Shown: positions 36,198 through 49,297, numbered from the stretch's first letter. The stretch: DNA of 64,000 nucleotides from Epiperipatus broadwayi (GCA_028023455.1 JAQFVV010000056.1:2912001-2976000); one strand, 5' to 3'. Notes: a model not told the origin generated them from the sequence alone. Numbers and translations are program-made.

Positions 36198-38395
36198 ATA
36201 AATTTTATTTCAATACATTTTAGGTTAGAATGTAATTATTATTTAATTATCAATTGTTAAATCATTTTAAATAATGGTGATAGTGAAATTGTATAACACC
36301 TGTAAAAGTTTTATAAAGATACATCATATCTTTATAGTTAAAAACTCAGTTTACATTTCAAACATATAGCTGTGCATTCAATGTTTTTCAAGATGCATTT
36401 CAATTAAGTCAGGTTTTCTCAGTTGGACTAAGCACCATATCCCATCATTTTGTATTTAATCTATAAATGCTTTATTTATTTATTTAAAAAAAACCCAATT
36501 TATTCACAATAATTACTTTTCAACACATAATAAATGATTTTAAGTTAAAAATTATTACTTTTAACCAGTAGTATTTCATCAAAATAATGTCTGATTCTAA
36601 TTTTGAGATGTTATTTCACATTTTAATGTTTACTGTTTTCAGAGTTTTCCATTAGAAGGCATGTCATTATCATTCGTTAGATATATATATATATTTTGAT
36701 TGTAATGAAATCCAACTATATATATATGAATAATTTTCTTTAGATGTATGTATTATATAATGCTTTTTTTTTTTAAAAAAAAAAAACTTTTTACATTTTT
36801 ATCATACTCCATGTTCTTACTTGTAATCAATGGTTTATTATTATATTTCAAATATATGACAGTAGACTTGGGAAAAACTATGCCAGTTTGTTTGAAGTAC
36901 AGTGCATAAATAGAAAGAAGTGAAAAGTTAAAAAGTTTATAATGCAGTATATAAAGAAGATAGATACAATTAAATTTTAATAAATTTAAAGGTTATATTT
37001 AATATTAAATAAAATATAATTATCATAATTAATACTGTTTCATAATGGTCTATGTAGTTACTGAAATAAGTTATGAAATAGAAGTTTGTTAAAAAATATT
37101 GGCACTTACAAAGAAAATTTGTATATATAGAGATGAATAAGATGGATAGAGGGACAGACAGACAGATGCTTAACCAATGAATTCATAGTGTAAATCTTCA
37201 ATAACTATTTAACACTACCAGACACTATAACAAATATAAAAAAACAGCCAAGATATATACATACATACATAGTTTTATTCAGTAACTAATTCTAGGGGCT
37301 AAACTATCCATTCTACATAATGTGAAATCTGCAGAAACTCTGTGCATATGACATATCATTATATTCAAAATGTAAAAATTGTTAATTTACATTATTACAA
37401 GTTCCCCATAAAGCAATAATAAAGACATTTTAAAAGATATTTCAACAACATTTGTAGATTTAAATATAATAAATAAGATTGTAATTACTATAACACATAT
37501 TAAAAATAAACAATAGAAATATTCTTTCCATTGCTTTAAAGATGAATCATACACAGTTATTTTAAGATAACAATAGTTCCATAACAAAACAATCTCAATG
37601 CTTATATGATATATTTTAAAAAGTAGACATCAAAACTTATCCGTTATTCCAAAAATCAAAGTACGTATTCTATAGCAACTTTATAGAAATATTTTAATGT
37701 AGTATATTTTAAAGTCATTTAAGTTGTTACTTTACATTACAGTTAGACTCCCATATCCAATATCCCAGTCCGCTAATTCAGTAATTCATATTTTGAAAAA
37801 TAAATATTTTAAACAGAAAAGAAAAAAAATCAGAAGTTTTTAAATTTTATTATGAATTATATTTGCATGTATGATAACGTTTTTTTGTGCGTCTTATGCA
37901 TTTATTTATTGGTGTTCCTTCAATTGTAACTAAAGGTTTGCATATATTATTCCTCTGTTATGAATTAAGAAATTAACATTTTATTTTAAATAACAAAGTA
38001 ATAAGTTGAAATTGACTTTGAAAATAACTGTAATAATTTTGTCAAGAGCAGAAAATTTTAAACTTTGTGATCAGATGAATTAAACAATGGGGCATCAAAG
38101 TGATTTATTTATAAGTCAAACTGTTGATTCTAATTTTTATAATTAGTAATGCTAGCCCTTTGTTTTAAAAATTAAATAGATTTTATCTATTGTGAATTGT
38201 TATCCATAAATTATTACTTTTTGATATATAATAAAGATGAGAAATAATTGAAATAACAATGTTTAAAAGATACTATAAAAAACCTAAATGTCATGTCATT
38301 AATATTTCACAATATATTGTAAAGACGTGACTTTCCATATTCAATTATGCTTAGATAATACAAGTAACAGTTTTATTAAATTTAAAACTGGAATT
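36198..38395. other. AT-rich DNA without recognised gene
   Basis: Short TA runs near 36680. TTTTCAAGATGC near 36387 also occurs in the inverted repeat near 41285. Nothing else supportable. Confidence 0.5.
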
Positions 38396-38409
38396 CTATT
38401 TATTGGCTG

Positions 38410-38793
38410 TGATATGATGGACTATTTCCATCATTTATGAGTGAATGTTGAATGTATAGAAAATTTTAAACTTTATTTAAACTTTCCAAATACAAACAAC
38501 TTGTTAGTAATAACACTCAAATAGACAATACAGGTTAGTAATTACACAACGTTTTGAGTAGTATTATTCTCCACTCTTCTTCAGGTGTTACTGGCCTATA
38601 TGCACAGTGACATTGTGTAATTACTAACCTGTATTGTATATTTGTGTGTTTTTACTAACAAGTTGTTTGTATTTGGAAAGTTTAAATAAAGTTTAAAATT
38701 TTCTATACATTCAACACTCACTCATAAATGATGAAAATAGTCCAACATATCACATCTTATAATATACCATTATTACAAACCTTCAGACAAATA
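38410..38793. mobile_element. Palindromic PLE-A-type terminal element with a 14-bp target duplication
   Basis: The direct repeat CTATTTATTGGCTG occurs at 38396-38409 and 38794-38807. Between them the arms 38410-38549 and 38613-38752 are reverse complements. The spacer (38550-38612) holds a family-3 hammerhead-like core. End blocks (TGGACTATTTCCATCATTTA and its mirror) match the PLE-A termini near 2300 and 22430, and TATACCATTATTACAAAC matches the PLE-A sequence near 3070. No coding sequence is included. Confidence 0.85.
38543..38589 (-). ncRNA. Hammerhead-like core, family 3
   Basis: Minus strand: AACAC, then CTGAAGA (38578-38584), then a helix II with GAGT/ACTC ends, then AAAAC, GTT, GTGT. 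Helix I pairs (ACAC with GTGT), a two-pair helix III (AC/GT) is possible, and the cleavage base would be T. G12 of the GAA box is A, as in the other two copies of this family, so activity is doubtful. Confidence 0.5.
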
Positions 38794-39467
38794 CTATTTA
38801 TTGGCTGGTTGTAATTTGCCAACAGTCACTGAAGAATATTGTTTTGAAATAAAACTTTCATGGCAATGTATTTTGTCATAATTTTTTGATCAAAACTCTG
38901 TATATTTTATAGTAGTTTTCCAGTTACAATGCAATAAACAAAGTACCAATTTAAAGCAGGAACTGAAAACTAAAATTATGGAATCTACAATATATATATA
39001 TATATATATGTCTGAAATATTTTATTTTGAATATGGATTCTTCTTTAACTTAATCATAAATCAGACAATATTATTTTATGTTTGAATATTGCAAGTATAA
39101 AAATTCTCCATAATTAAATAAGACTCTCTTTTAAGAAGCTATAGATTTCATAGAAGATTTTTTGGTGATTTTATAGATTTAAATGATAAAAATTAAATGA
39201 GTAATTTAACCAAATTTCTCTGCATATTTTAAAATAATTTTCTGGTTATGATATGATGAAGCAAAATACTAATTAAAAATAGGAATTGTGTACTAAAATT
39301 GTACCATCTAGTAAATATATTTGTCTGAAATACAAATGTGAATCTCTCTATAACTTATATTGAAAGTATAACAATTTTCTAAACAGTTTGTAATTAAATA
39401 AGGTTTCCATGTAAGAAGCTATAGATTTTATGTAGAAGAATTTTCACACATTTTTTAGATTTAAATG

Positions 39468-39825
39468 TAAAATTAAGAGCGTGCTAATAGCTCTAAACAA
39501 GCTTTTTTTTTTATTTATGATAAATGCTACTACAAGAGAAGGCATTCAAATCATTTTTATCTTGGATTGTCCCCATCCCCAGACCGGTTTCGACCTATGG
39601 GTCTCTTCAGTGAGGAGTTGGGACATTAGATCTAAAAAAACCAACTCAAGCAAAGCATTTATCTAAAAGATAATTGTTAGAAGAAGATCTGAAACTTTTA
39701 GACATCTACATGTCTTTAAAGTCAGCTCTCCAACTGAAAAAATCATATGGGCCTGAACTTAATTCAGATACTCCAGTGCAAGCTATATATAAGTCATGTG
39801 ACATCTGACTTGTTATTATTACTAT
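39468..39825 (-). mobile_element. Single-unit hammerhead-family-1 element with a 12-bp target duplication
   Basis: TAGATTTAAATG flanks it on both sides (39456-39467 and 39826-39837). The uninterrupted site is visible in the neighbouring repeat unit near 39175, where the same 12-mer occurs once, so the duplication is well supported. The 358-bp body carries a hammerhead on the minus strand. Its left part is shared with 53427-53575, and its right part (ATCTAAAAA..CATTTATCTAA, then CATATGGG) with the multimer at 57.5-58.8 kb. No ORF. Confidence 0.83.
39577..39615 (-). ncRNA. Hammerhead ribozyme motif, family 1 (consensus-intact)
   Basis: Minus strand 5' to 3': CCTCA (helix I), CTGAAGA (39604-39610, fits CTGANGA), GACC-CATA-GGTC (four-pair helix II), GAA, ACC-GGT (helix III of three pairs without a loop), C (cleavage base), TGGGG (pairs CCTCA with one G-T). 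This is the type I order. A loop-less palindromic helix III is known from PLE and retrozyme hammerheads and favours cleavage as a dimer or in tandem RNA. Every core position is met. Expression and activity are not shown. Confidence 0.8.
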
Positions 39826-40160
39826 TAGATTTAAATGATAGAAATTTGACAAGAATTTTCTGTATATTTTAAAATTATTTTTCTATTATGCATTGTAAAC
39901 TAAAATTATATATAATAAAATATGTATATTTGTTAAAATACTTTGACTCATTCTTCATCCTTTGAATATACTAATGGTGATTATAGAACATTTAATCTGT
40001 ACATAAATTAAAAAAATAGACAAAATTCACCATATAATTTAAAAAACAAGTCAAAAACTAAGCTTATATAACAACAGAGTCCAAAGATAGTATGGTATCA
40101 TTGTATTTTTTCATTGGTTTTTGATGCTACATAACTAGATGGCAAACAGTTACTTCCACT

Positions 40161-40664
40161 TTGCAATTACAGATATTTAGAAGTTATGATTATTTATTTA
40201 TTTATATTCCCAAACTGGCCAAACATTTAGTCAAAAACTTATCTAAGGAATTTAAAACAGGCTTCAGAACTCCACTAAACACAAATAGAATGATCAACAA
40301 CACAAAGGACAAAATAAAGTCTGACCAAATCCCCCAAGTTGTATGTAAGATTACCTGCCCTCAAACTGGCTAGAAGGCAACATATTATGGTGAAATTCAG
40401 ACCACAGTAAACAATAGAGTAGAACAACACTTATGTATGTATAAAAGAGTGGTAAACAAAAATGAAGGCAATTCAATATTTGCAGAACATCAAAAAGCAT
40501 TTAATCATAAATTTGAACCTTCTAGCTCCAAAATTGTTTGTAAAGATAGAAATGATACCAAAAAAAATAAAAATAAAAGAAGCATATATTTCATTGCAAA
40601 CGATCCAAACACCATCAATCAAAGGGATGCCTGCTTTACAATATTTAGAAAGTTGACAAGGTAA
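40161..40664 (+). pseudogene. Penelope-like element C-terminal fragment (GIY-YIG)
   Basis: FIYIPKLAKHLVKNLSKEF and following lead into QVVCKITCPQTG, a TAG stop at about 40371, then KATYYGEIQTTVNNRVEQH. This is the GIY-YIG nuclease core of a PLE with YYG for GIY. A downstream frame (from about 40437) continues with SIFAEHQKAFNHKFEP and ends INQRDACFTIFRKLTR before a stop. Polymerase motifs are absent. The family differs from PLE-A and PLE-B. The element 5' end lies near 40150; the 3' end could not be placed. Confidence 0.8.
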
Positions 40665-40869
40665 TGTTTTGCATAAATTTGCATTCATTACATTTAATAC
40701 ATAATAATGGCTATAAATATGGAGTAAATATACTCCAAAAGTGCTAAGCTAAACTTTGTTATTTGTGAAAATTTTTATTAACTTAACCTATATACATTTA
40801 AAGCGTATTATAAATAAAATACTTTTAAGTAAAAAGACAAATCCACTTTTGACTTATAATATATTTATT

Positions 40870-41010
40870 AGTAAATATATTTATGAATTTATTTAAAGAT
40901 TACATAATTTTAGTTTATAATACTTATATTTTATTGGAAATTTGCTTCATTACATTGCAACTGGAAAAATATTTTTAAATGTACACGAAATTCTCATTAA
41001 ATTACTGCCA
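40870..41010 (-). repeat. Reverse-strand copy of the 38.9-kb dispersed repeat
   Basis: Read on the minus strand it gives TTTTTCCAGTTGCAATGTAA, then GAAGCAAA and ACTAAAATTATG, the same landmarks as units at 38890-39300. Confidence 0.65.
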
Positions 41011-41154
41011 TAAATATTTTGTCAAAATGAGGCAGTTTAAGGTGTACAGTTGCACTGATGGTTGTTTCTAAATTAGTTGGGTAGAAAGCCAAGAAATGGT
41101 ACTATATATATCATATCTAGTGCTCAATTTTTAATAAACTTTTGAACTATAATG

Positions 41155-41800
41155 TTATCATCATTTATAAACTTTTAGATAATTGATTAATTATAAATTA
41201 AATTGAAATAATAAACAGTCCTTTACTATTTAAATTATTATTTTAATACCATCAAATCGATTTTCATTCTAATTAGAACATTTTCAAGATGCCATTTTAA
41301 AAATATTCATCATGTGACAAAATACATTCTATAACACCATACACTCTCTAGTGGTCATCACTAAAACTAAATTTATATTTTTTTATATAAAATCTTTTAC
41401 AAAATGATATATAGAAGTATAGACATATGTGTATATAAAGGTAAATATATTATTTAATTTAGAATTTAATGAATTGCTCATTTAATTAAAGATAAGTTGA
41501 TAAAGAAAAAGGCAAATTAGATATATATTAAAAGTAACAATAAAAGATGTATAATTGATATAAGCATAGTTATAAATTTTGTAAAAGATTTTGTAAAAAA
41601 TAAATAAATTATGAAATACCACTAGAGAGTAGATAGTGTTAGAGAATGTATTTTGTCATATGACAAATATTTTTTTAAAATAGCATCTTGAAAATGTTTT
41701 AATTAAAATGAAAATCGATTTGATGGCATTAAAGTAATTTATATAGTAGAAAGTCTATTATTTCGATTTAATTTATAGTTAATCGATCATCTAAGAGAAT
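41155..41800. repeat. Inverted repeat with about 190-bp arms
   Basis: The arms 41158-41365 and 41608-41800 are imperfect reverse complements. Landmarks are ACTCTCTAGTGGT versus ACCACTAGAGAGT, and AAATCGATTTTCATT versus AATGAAAATCGATTT. They surround about 240 bp of AT-rich sequence without coding signs. Probably a non-autonomous element. Confidence 0.75.
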
Positions 41801-44800
41801 ATATATATACAATGTCAGTTCTAGCAATAAATCCGTTTAAAAAATTTAATCCAATTAATCATTGCATAAAAAAATATAAATTTGGAAAGATCTAAGTCTT
41901 TTATCCAGGATGATACTCAAGTAAATAGAAAGAAAGGGTACCTTTTATATCTTCCTATTACTCATCAACAACGCAGTCAAATTAATCAAGTTCTAAATAA
42001 TGTGTTCTTTATTTGCAAGCTAAATAAAATAATTTAGAGTCTGAAAATGAATTAAAGAATTCAAAATAAAATTAAATAAATATTCAATTCTTTTAACTGC
42101 AATTGTAATCTTTGAAATTGTAACACTCGTGCAAATTTTGCATATTAAAATTGAGATTATGGATCTGTATGATAGTTGATTATATGATATACAAAGATTT
42201 CTGTAATGTACTAAGGATTCAGGACATAAGAAATCATATATAGAAAACAAAGATTATATTTAAATAATAATAAATACATTCAATAACATTTATACAGAAT
42301 TTGAAAGTGACAAAATTTATTTACAACATTAATATAGAAAGCGATTTGCTGAATATAGGCACTGCTACTTTAAACAGGATGCCAAAATAAATAATAAAAT
42401 GATTGCCTATATACTAATAAATTATCTATTACATCTACAAGCATTTGGGGTGAAGTATTAATGGTACACTCATTCGAGATACACTGTTTCAATATTTGAC
42501 TAATGTATTTTTTAAACCTATTTGAGGCTTAACCATCCCACTAAACAATCATTTAATAAAATAGCTTAAACTATAATTAAAGAAATACTATCCTTGAGAT
42601 GCACTTTTTTGTCTGGTAATAACATAATCATTTTATTGACAATGTTTGAGACACATTAAAGATTCTATACAAACTTTAATCTGAACTGACACATAGCTAA
42701 ATTTGTATTAGCAAAGTTATATGATAATGACAATTATCATATAAAATACAAGAAAGACAATTAAGGTCTAACATTATTTGCTTAATAATGTAACATATAT
42801 ATTTGTGTCTATGTTCACATAATAAACTATTTAACCTTAAATGTCTTTCCAATCCATCAGCAAACTACTCCTGAATAGTGATAAATATGATATTGCATAT
42901 GTGTATCTCTTATTATGCTATGCACAAAACAAGCATTAAAATTACTCATATGTTGTTGGTTTACTTGTGAACTGCTGGCAAAGCACACAGCACAATACAC
43001 ACATTAGTAAAGTACCTCTTGAAGCAACTAGATATTTCAAAATCTAATTTATCGTTGCCATATCAATCTTAAAACATGAATAATTTCACCTTCCACAGTT
43101 GAAAATAACTAACATCATCATAAGGGATAAGTCAAGAAAGAAAGGCTCCTCCAAACAACACTACATGACTGAAAAAATAACGTGGTATATTCCAATATCT
43201 TTATCTTAGGTAATATGTATGCGTGGGCAAGATTTCAACACAAAAAAATGGAATACATACCATGAAAATGAACCTCTCTAGGGACCAAGCTATATTAGCT
43301 AAACATGAAAATAATCCTAGAATATAAAATACCATCCTCTCATGGAAAACAAATGCAAGGCAATTGGGAGAGCATGCTCCATGCCTCAAAGCACAATATA
43401 AGTAAAACAACGTTTAATCAAGCCTCATGCTTACCAGACTTACTAAATGAGAATAAGCAAAAATCCTAGACTAAGCAATGGCAACATAACAAAAGTTAGC
43501 ATTCAAAAGCTAGAGAAATTAATATTCACTCTAAACAAATATGTACATTAAACAATATGTGAAACCAACAAGTTATTATAAGTCAAATGACTGTAAAAAT
43601 ATTTTAAAATAGCATAATAAAGGTTTTGCAATTAATAAGAAATATACACACTCAATAAAACAGTATAAAATTTATAAAATTAAAGTGGACATAATAGCAT
43701 AGACAAATATTCCCAAATATAAAACAAATAAATGCTGTGTTATATGAAAAACTTAATAATGAAATTATTATATCATATTTATTATAAAAAAAACTATTGT
43801 GAGCTTCTGATAAACATACACTGGTTGTTCACCCATAAATAAATAAATTATTAATAAATGCTATTCATAAATGTAAGAGATATGTATCTCTATCTGGACT
43901 AAGTATATCATAGAATTGACCTTAAGCCAACAGATAAAAGAATATAAAAATTTACCTTCCATGTTATAAGAGTAACTGGATAATTATGTTATAAGTTATA
44001 AAAAATATCTTGGCATGGTAGTAACATAATATAAAATAGTGAAGAAACAAATATATATATTTAAACACTAATTCTTCATTAGAATTCCTTTCATAGTGAG
44101 AAATCTGTTGTGAGCAAATAAGATTCTTTTCCAGCCTAATTATCTAAAGAATGTTGCATCTATACTTGTCATACTTTTTTATAAGAAAATAAGAGCAAGA
44201 ATGACCTTCTAGAATGAATAATAATATAACAGGAACACTTAATAACTAGTTATTTTTTAGCAAAGGTTTGGATCCATTTTTTTTACTGGTTCACATTAAA
44301 AAATATCAGCTAGCTTGTTTCTGATATTTTCATTTTAATAACAAATATTATTAAGAAAATTTTCACTTAATTCTGTCTGCAATTGTACTGAGAAAAACAA
44401 ACAATTTTTTTTGGAATGCATTTTAAAGATTCTTTTTAACTTGCATTTTTTTTTTAGTTCACTCACATACATAATTATAGCATTTTTTTAAAAAAAATTA
44501 CTACCAGCTCTTAAAAGTCTTCAAATTAAAATAATGCATTTAAATAATGTATAATATTCTTAGACATTAAAGTGATGTCTATTTCAGTAAAACTTCATGT
44601 TAGTTTATTCACTCAAATTCTATTTTAAAGGTTCTTTGGAAAAACATTAATGAAATAAGTACATAACAAAGTTCCTTTACTTTTATCAATTTAGGAAAGT
44701 CATTGTTTAAAAGCTTTTATTAAGAGAGTACTTTAAATAATTTACTTAAATAATCATGAATTGAGCATTTTGACATCATATTATTAATATCTGTTGAAGC

Positions 44801-46046
44801 ATAACTTTGTATCTCTAAAGTCAATTTTTAAAAAAATCTTTTCACATCTAAGTTGAATCTTTTTTTACTAAAGGTGAAATGAAATAAGTAAAGACAAACT
44901 AGTACAATGTTCAATATAGTCTTGCAATATAATATAAAACATATTACCTGGTTTCTTTCAGAATTCCATTTTAAGCATAGTTGAATAAATTGAATGACTA
45001 CAAGATAACAACTATTCTTTCAAAATATTTTGTTAATCATTTAGAAAAGGCCAATTAGGTTAGACATAAGAAAAAAAGAATACCCTATTATTTTCCATCT
45101 AGCTTTGCATTATTAGTTAAAGAATGATAACATTTTAGAAACTAACCCTTTAGATTAAAAAAAATTATTACTGTTATTCTTGTTGAAGAATAAACATGCA
45201 TGAGGTCAAAAGTAGATGAAAGAATTGTAGCACACACATACTCACTGACAATTCTTCTCTTTTTATACTCCCATTTTGACAAGCATTTCCATCAGACATA
45301 TCTTTCAAAATTGTGACCTCTTCCGATCTAATCAAAGTACTATATGGAAATTTTTTTAAAAATTCCATAATTTTGCTCTATTTTCAATGTTCATATGATA
45401 ATTTACACTTTCTAAAAGTTGAATAAAAGTTGAACTTTACTTTTTTTAATTAATATAATTAATGATAAAAAAATAAAACAAGATAATAAATAATATTTTT
45501 TATATTTAAATTATCACTTTTTTTAATTTATCAGAAACTCTATTTATTTATGTTAACCCTTTTATGAATGAATTAACTATTCATTTATTTCTGAATATTT
45601 AATGGCTAAAATTATCTTTATTTGCAATTAACAACATTTTATCAAATTTCCTCAAATGCATGTCAATTCTCACACACACATATATAGAAAATTGCTTTAC
45701 ATTTTTTTAATTTAATCTATTTAATAATTAACTTGTATATTTTAATCAACTTAATATTACCTAAATAAATTAATCAACTTTATTCAGATATACTTTTATT
45801 AAATTCTATCAAACAAGATAACTTAACTAAATTATTATTTACTCTGAAATGAACTAAATAATTATACTATAACAAAAATAAGCTCATACATTATCCTATA
45901 TCTTTTTAAACATAAAAATTAATTTTATCCAGCCCTATATTATCTATAATTCTATTTACCTTTCCCTCTTTATAAAAGTATACATAAATTAAACAGTAAC
46001 TTTTAACATGCATTTTCATAATAACCTTTAATTTATTACATTATAT
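41801..46046. other. AT-rich DNA without recognised gene
   Basis: About 4.2 kb in which I see no family signature, no long inverted or direct repeat and no RNA gene. Several A- and T-runs of 8-10 bp are present (for example near 44400-44500). Confidence 0.5.
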
Positions 46047-46824
46047 TGTAATGGTTAGATTTGTACACTCATGCAACAAAATCCAGAGTCCAAGAAAAGT
46101 ACACCAAAACTGATTGGGAGTGAGGTGGTGAGACTTCTAATCCCACCAAACTTCAGCTCATTTGCTAGTACTTCATGATTTAACACCTTATGAGTGACAT
46201 TTCTGAAGTCACACTCAGTCTCAATTTAACCTGCAAGCTGACATAGGACAAAGAGAAACATGAGACTCAAAGGATAACTATCAATTTAACCAAATGAGTG
46301 GAATAGACCACTTAACACACTAATTATCTTAACAACATCAATATATACTCAGCATATAAAATCATTAAGAAATTGGGATAGGATAATGTGGATTAGTATA
46401 AGATAATGTGGATTGGATAAGATAACATGGATTGGCTTAAAATAGAGCCATGAGCAAAAAAGATATGAAACAAATTTGTATTTTAAATATGTTTATTAAA
46501 ACAATAACAAATGACATAAAATAAAGTAACAAAATGGCAAGAATTATATAACATTAAATATGTGTATTCAATACATGCAGGCATTTACATAGTGAATGAG
46601 ACTATTATCAGTACAGCTATCTCATCTTAACATATTAAAATAAATGAATTTGCGGTTATTCAATCATGCCTATATCATGTAATATACCCATCTGATTGTT
46701 CATGGTTTTCTAATGTTAGAAGTTAATAGTCTAGTAGAGATGATAAATACATACAGCTCTAAGGTGGCTGTTATATATATTAATGGTGAGAGCAAATAAA
46801 TAAGCTCAAGATAGTGCAGATTCA
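46047..46824 (-). repeat. 3' LTR of the minus-strand LTR element
   Basis: Matches 49298-50070 along its length with scattered substitutions, for example TACTCAGCATATA against TATTCATCATATA. Visible divergence says the insertion is not recent. Confidence 0.83.
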
Positions 46825-46929
46825 ACCTGCTGTCTTTCTCATTTGAATACTAAAACCATCTTGACTACTCTCACTCTCAAGAATAATTTTTTTTCACCAG
46901 GCCTTGATCTTGGCCTTAGCTTCTGTTTA

Positions 46930-48125
46930 TTCTTCCCATGGTACTGATTCAAACATTGATAATTTCCAGCAAGACTTATTCTCTATCCTACTCTTGGAGT
47001 TCAACTTCATTCATTTATTTGCCTTCTCCAACTCCTTTTTGTTTACAGGATATTGCTTGTTTCATTTGTGCTTGGTCTCAGAGACCACTGTTCTGCAGAG
47101 GTCCAGTTTGCACACAATGCCTTCATATTTTTTCTCCAGAGTAAACTTCTGTCTCTGCTCCCACTCGACCTTATCATTTTGTCATTCCATGAACCATATT
47201 TCCTCACATCTTACACTACTTTCCAAGTTCACTGGGTGAGCTTCCTCTGATTTCAAACTCTCTTTTCTTTTTATCTCCATGGAGATTTCATATATGTCTT
47301 CTTCCACTGATTCTGACTCATTCTGTCTAATGTTATCTTCTAACATTCCTCTACTAATTTCTTCTGCCTCCTCTTTCTCTGTATCTATGTCACCATGGCT
47401 TCTATCCTTATTCTCAATCTCTCTGTCTGTCCCTACAACTTCTTCAGCCATTCCTTCTTTACTTACTCTTTTCTCAATCTCTTCTGGATCCCCTACTACT
47501 TCTTTCTCTTTGCCTTTCCAACTAGCACTATCATCTTCTTCTGTAGCTTTTATAATGACTTGGGAAATCTATATGGACTGATATAACTTCCTCTTTGATT
47601 TTCTGTGGCCTTTTCCTACACCTCTCCTTGGCTTCCTGTAGAGTCAATCTTTCCAGCCTTCTATTTCCCTTCCATCTCTGCAATATCTTTCTGGCACTCC
47701 TCCTCCAGGTCTATAATTTTTTTTTGGTAACTGTCCTCCAATTTTCTAACACTTCTTGATCTTCTTTACTGCCCTAATATAAATCTGACTGGTACTCAGT
47801 CACCACCCATCTCTTCTGGTTGCTGAGCCAATGCTTTCAGTCAGCGATTTCACTTTCCACCATTATTCTATCCCATGCCACCACACTTTGGCAGTTTCTC
47901 TCCTCTATCTTTTTGCCTAGGGCTCCCATACCTTTTCCAATTTCTATCCAATATCTTTTGTATTTTTTTTGACTTGATTTTGTCTCATTTGAATTCCTCC
48001 ATCATGGTTTCCATTTTTATAAACCAAGCCGTTAGCATGTCATCCTGGTTTTCCTTGACATTTCTCTCTGGCCCTGGCTCCCATATTTCTTGAGATGATT
48101 CTCCCAAGATTGCTGACTCTTCCAT
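46930..48125 (-). pseudogene. Gag-like acidic protein relic
   Basis: The minus strand starts MEESAILGESSQEIWEPGP near 48125 and continues in pieces through KENQDDMLTAWFIKMETMME and later DREIENKDRSHGD with EEAEEISRG (47451-47182). It is Glu/Lys-rich and coiled-coil-like. At least four stops or shifts interrupt it. Position between LTRs suggests a gag product; no zinc knuckle or capsid motif was recognised, so function is inferred from context only. Confidence 0.5.
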
Positions 48126-48786
48126 CTTAAACTGGGTTTTAGATATGCCAGTAGCAATATATCTAACAAACAACTAATACATTACTGTAATATGGTTATT
48201 TATGGGCTCTCTTCCTGAAAATGGCTCTCTCTAGTTTACAACCTTCAGCCCACTGCATATTTTTTAAACCTATTCTATCCTTAAACACTCCTCTCTCTAA
48301 TGAATGCCATTCTCAAATATGTCTCTTTTAACATTTTAATATAGGTGTATATAAAAGAAAAAAAATTGTAAGTAAATAATAATAAAAAAATATTACCGAT
48401 GTGCCTCATTTCTTCCTTCATTGAAGCTGCACTACTCCTAATAAAAGAAACATATAGATTCATAATGAAAAATTTTGCTTTTTATGCCAGGTTTGATTTT
48501 ATATTTTGAGTACATGTATATATTTTTACTTTGCTTTCCTATTTCATTGCTCACTTCCAATTTCAAATTCTAAAATAAACCGAAAAAAATAGTGAGTCTC
48601 TTTTGGATTCTCTACCTCTGATGACAAAATTTATATGAGGATGACTATTAACCTGTTCAAGTCACCCCCAGGTGCCAGTCACCAGTGAGCAAGAAAATTA
48701 TTACATATATAACATAAAATTCAAAATTTCAAATCAACATACATTATTAAATAACTGGTTGATATATTTTGCATAACCCCATGCCA

Positions 48787-48960
48787 TATTTACATTTATT
48801 ATCTGAGCTTTCACATATTGAGTCAGAGACAATTTTAAAATTTATCACACACACAAAAAAAAACAGAGTTGCTATATTTACATTGAGTATTCACTTATTA
48901 AGTCAGAGACAATTTTAAAACTTATCACATAAAATAACACAGTCTCAGATAAATAGACAA
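48787..48960. repeat. Imperfect tandem duplication of about 90 bp
   Basis: AGTCAGAGACAATTTTAAAA with flanking TTTACAT..TATT and TTATCACA occurs twice, inside the LTR element leader region. Confidence 0.7.
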
Positions 48961-48964
48961 AAGA

Positions 48965-49290
48965 AAAAATTTACATATGTATCTCAGGTGATGTGGGTAT
49001 ATAGTTATGATCATGTCTACCAGTTGGAATACCATAATTGAAAAAAAATCCCTTTTTTTTGTTACACATATGTATGGCAAATTAAAGGTCTTCCCATGAT
49101 CTCAAGGAGTGCAGATACATTATTGAGGTCTCATAGTTGCTGCCATAATTGGGAAAAAAATTATACATATATAAATGAGAAAAAAAATTTTTTTAGCATA
49201 CATATATAGACCAATCAAAGGACTTCCCATGGTCTCAGAGAGTGTGGTATACTATTTGAAGCCCCTAAGTTGTGGCACCATAATAGGGGG
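48965..49290 (-). repeat. Three degenerate leader repeats next to the 5' LTR
   Basis: On the minus strand, three units with a spacing of about 120-135 bp begin TTATGGTGCCACAACT, TTATGGCAGCAACT and TTATGGTATTCCAACT. Each is followed by a GAGA(C/T)CATGGGAAG-type block or its remnant. The first sits 16 bp inside the LTR edge, near where a primer-binding site is expected. Confidence 0.65.
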
Positions 49291-49297
49291 GAACCTA

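Larger units (their letters stand above)
38870..39990 (+). repeat. Tandem copies of a roughly 300-bp dispersed repeat, interrupted by an insertion
   Basis: Units begin near 38890, 39212 and 39862, sharing CTGTATATTTTA..TTTTCCAGTTA, ACTAAAATT and TTTGTCTGAAATA landmarks. The second and third parts are separated by the element at 39468-39825. A reverse-strand copy lies at 40870-41010 and a direct copy at 60185-60440. Non-coding and moderately diverged. Confidence 0.72.

Noticed and set aside
43201-45368. Minus-strand ORFs of 64-69 codons
   Set aside because: Short, with no motif, repeat partner or coding signature; expected by chance.
46904-47581. Overlapping plus-strand ORFs up to 111 codons
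   Set aside because: Ser/Phe/Leu-rich shadows of the Glu/Lys-rich minus-strand gag-like relic.
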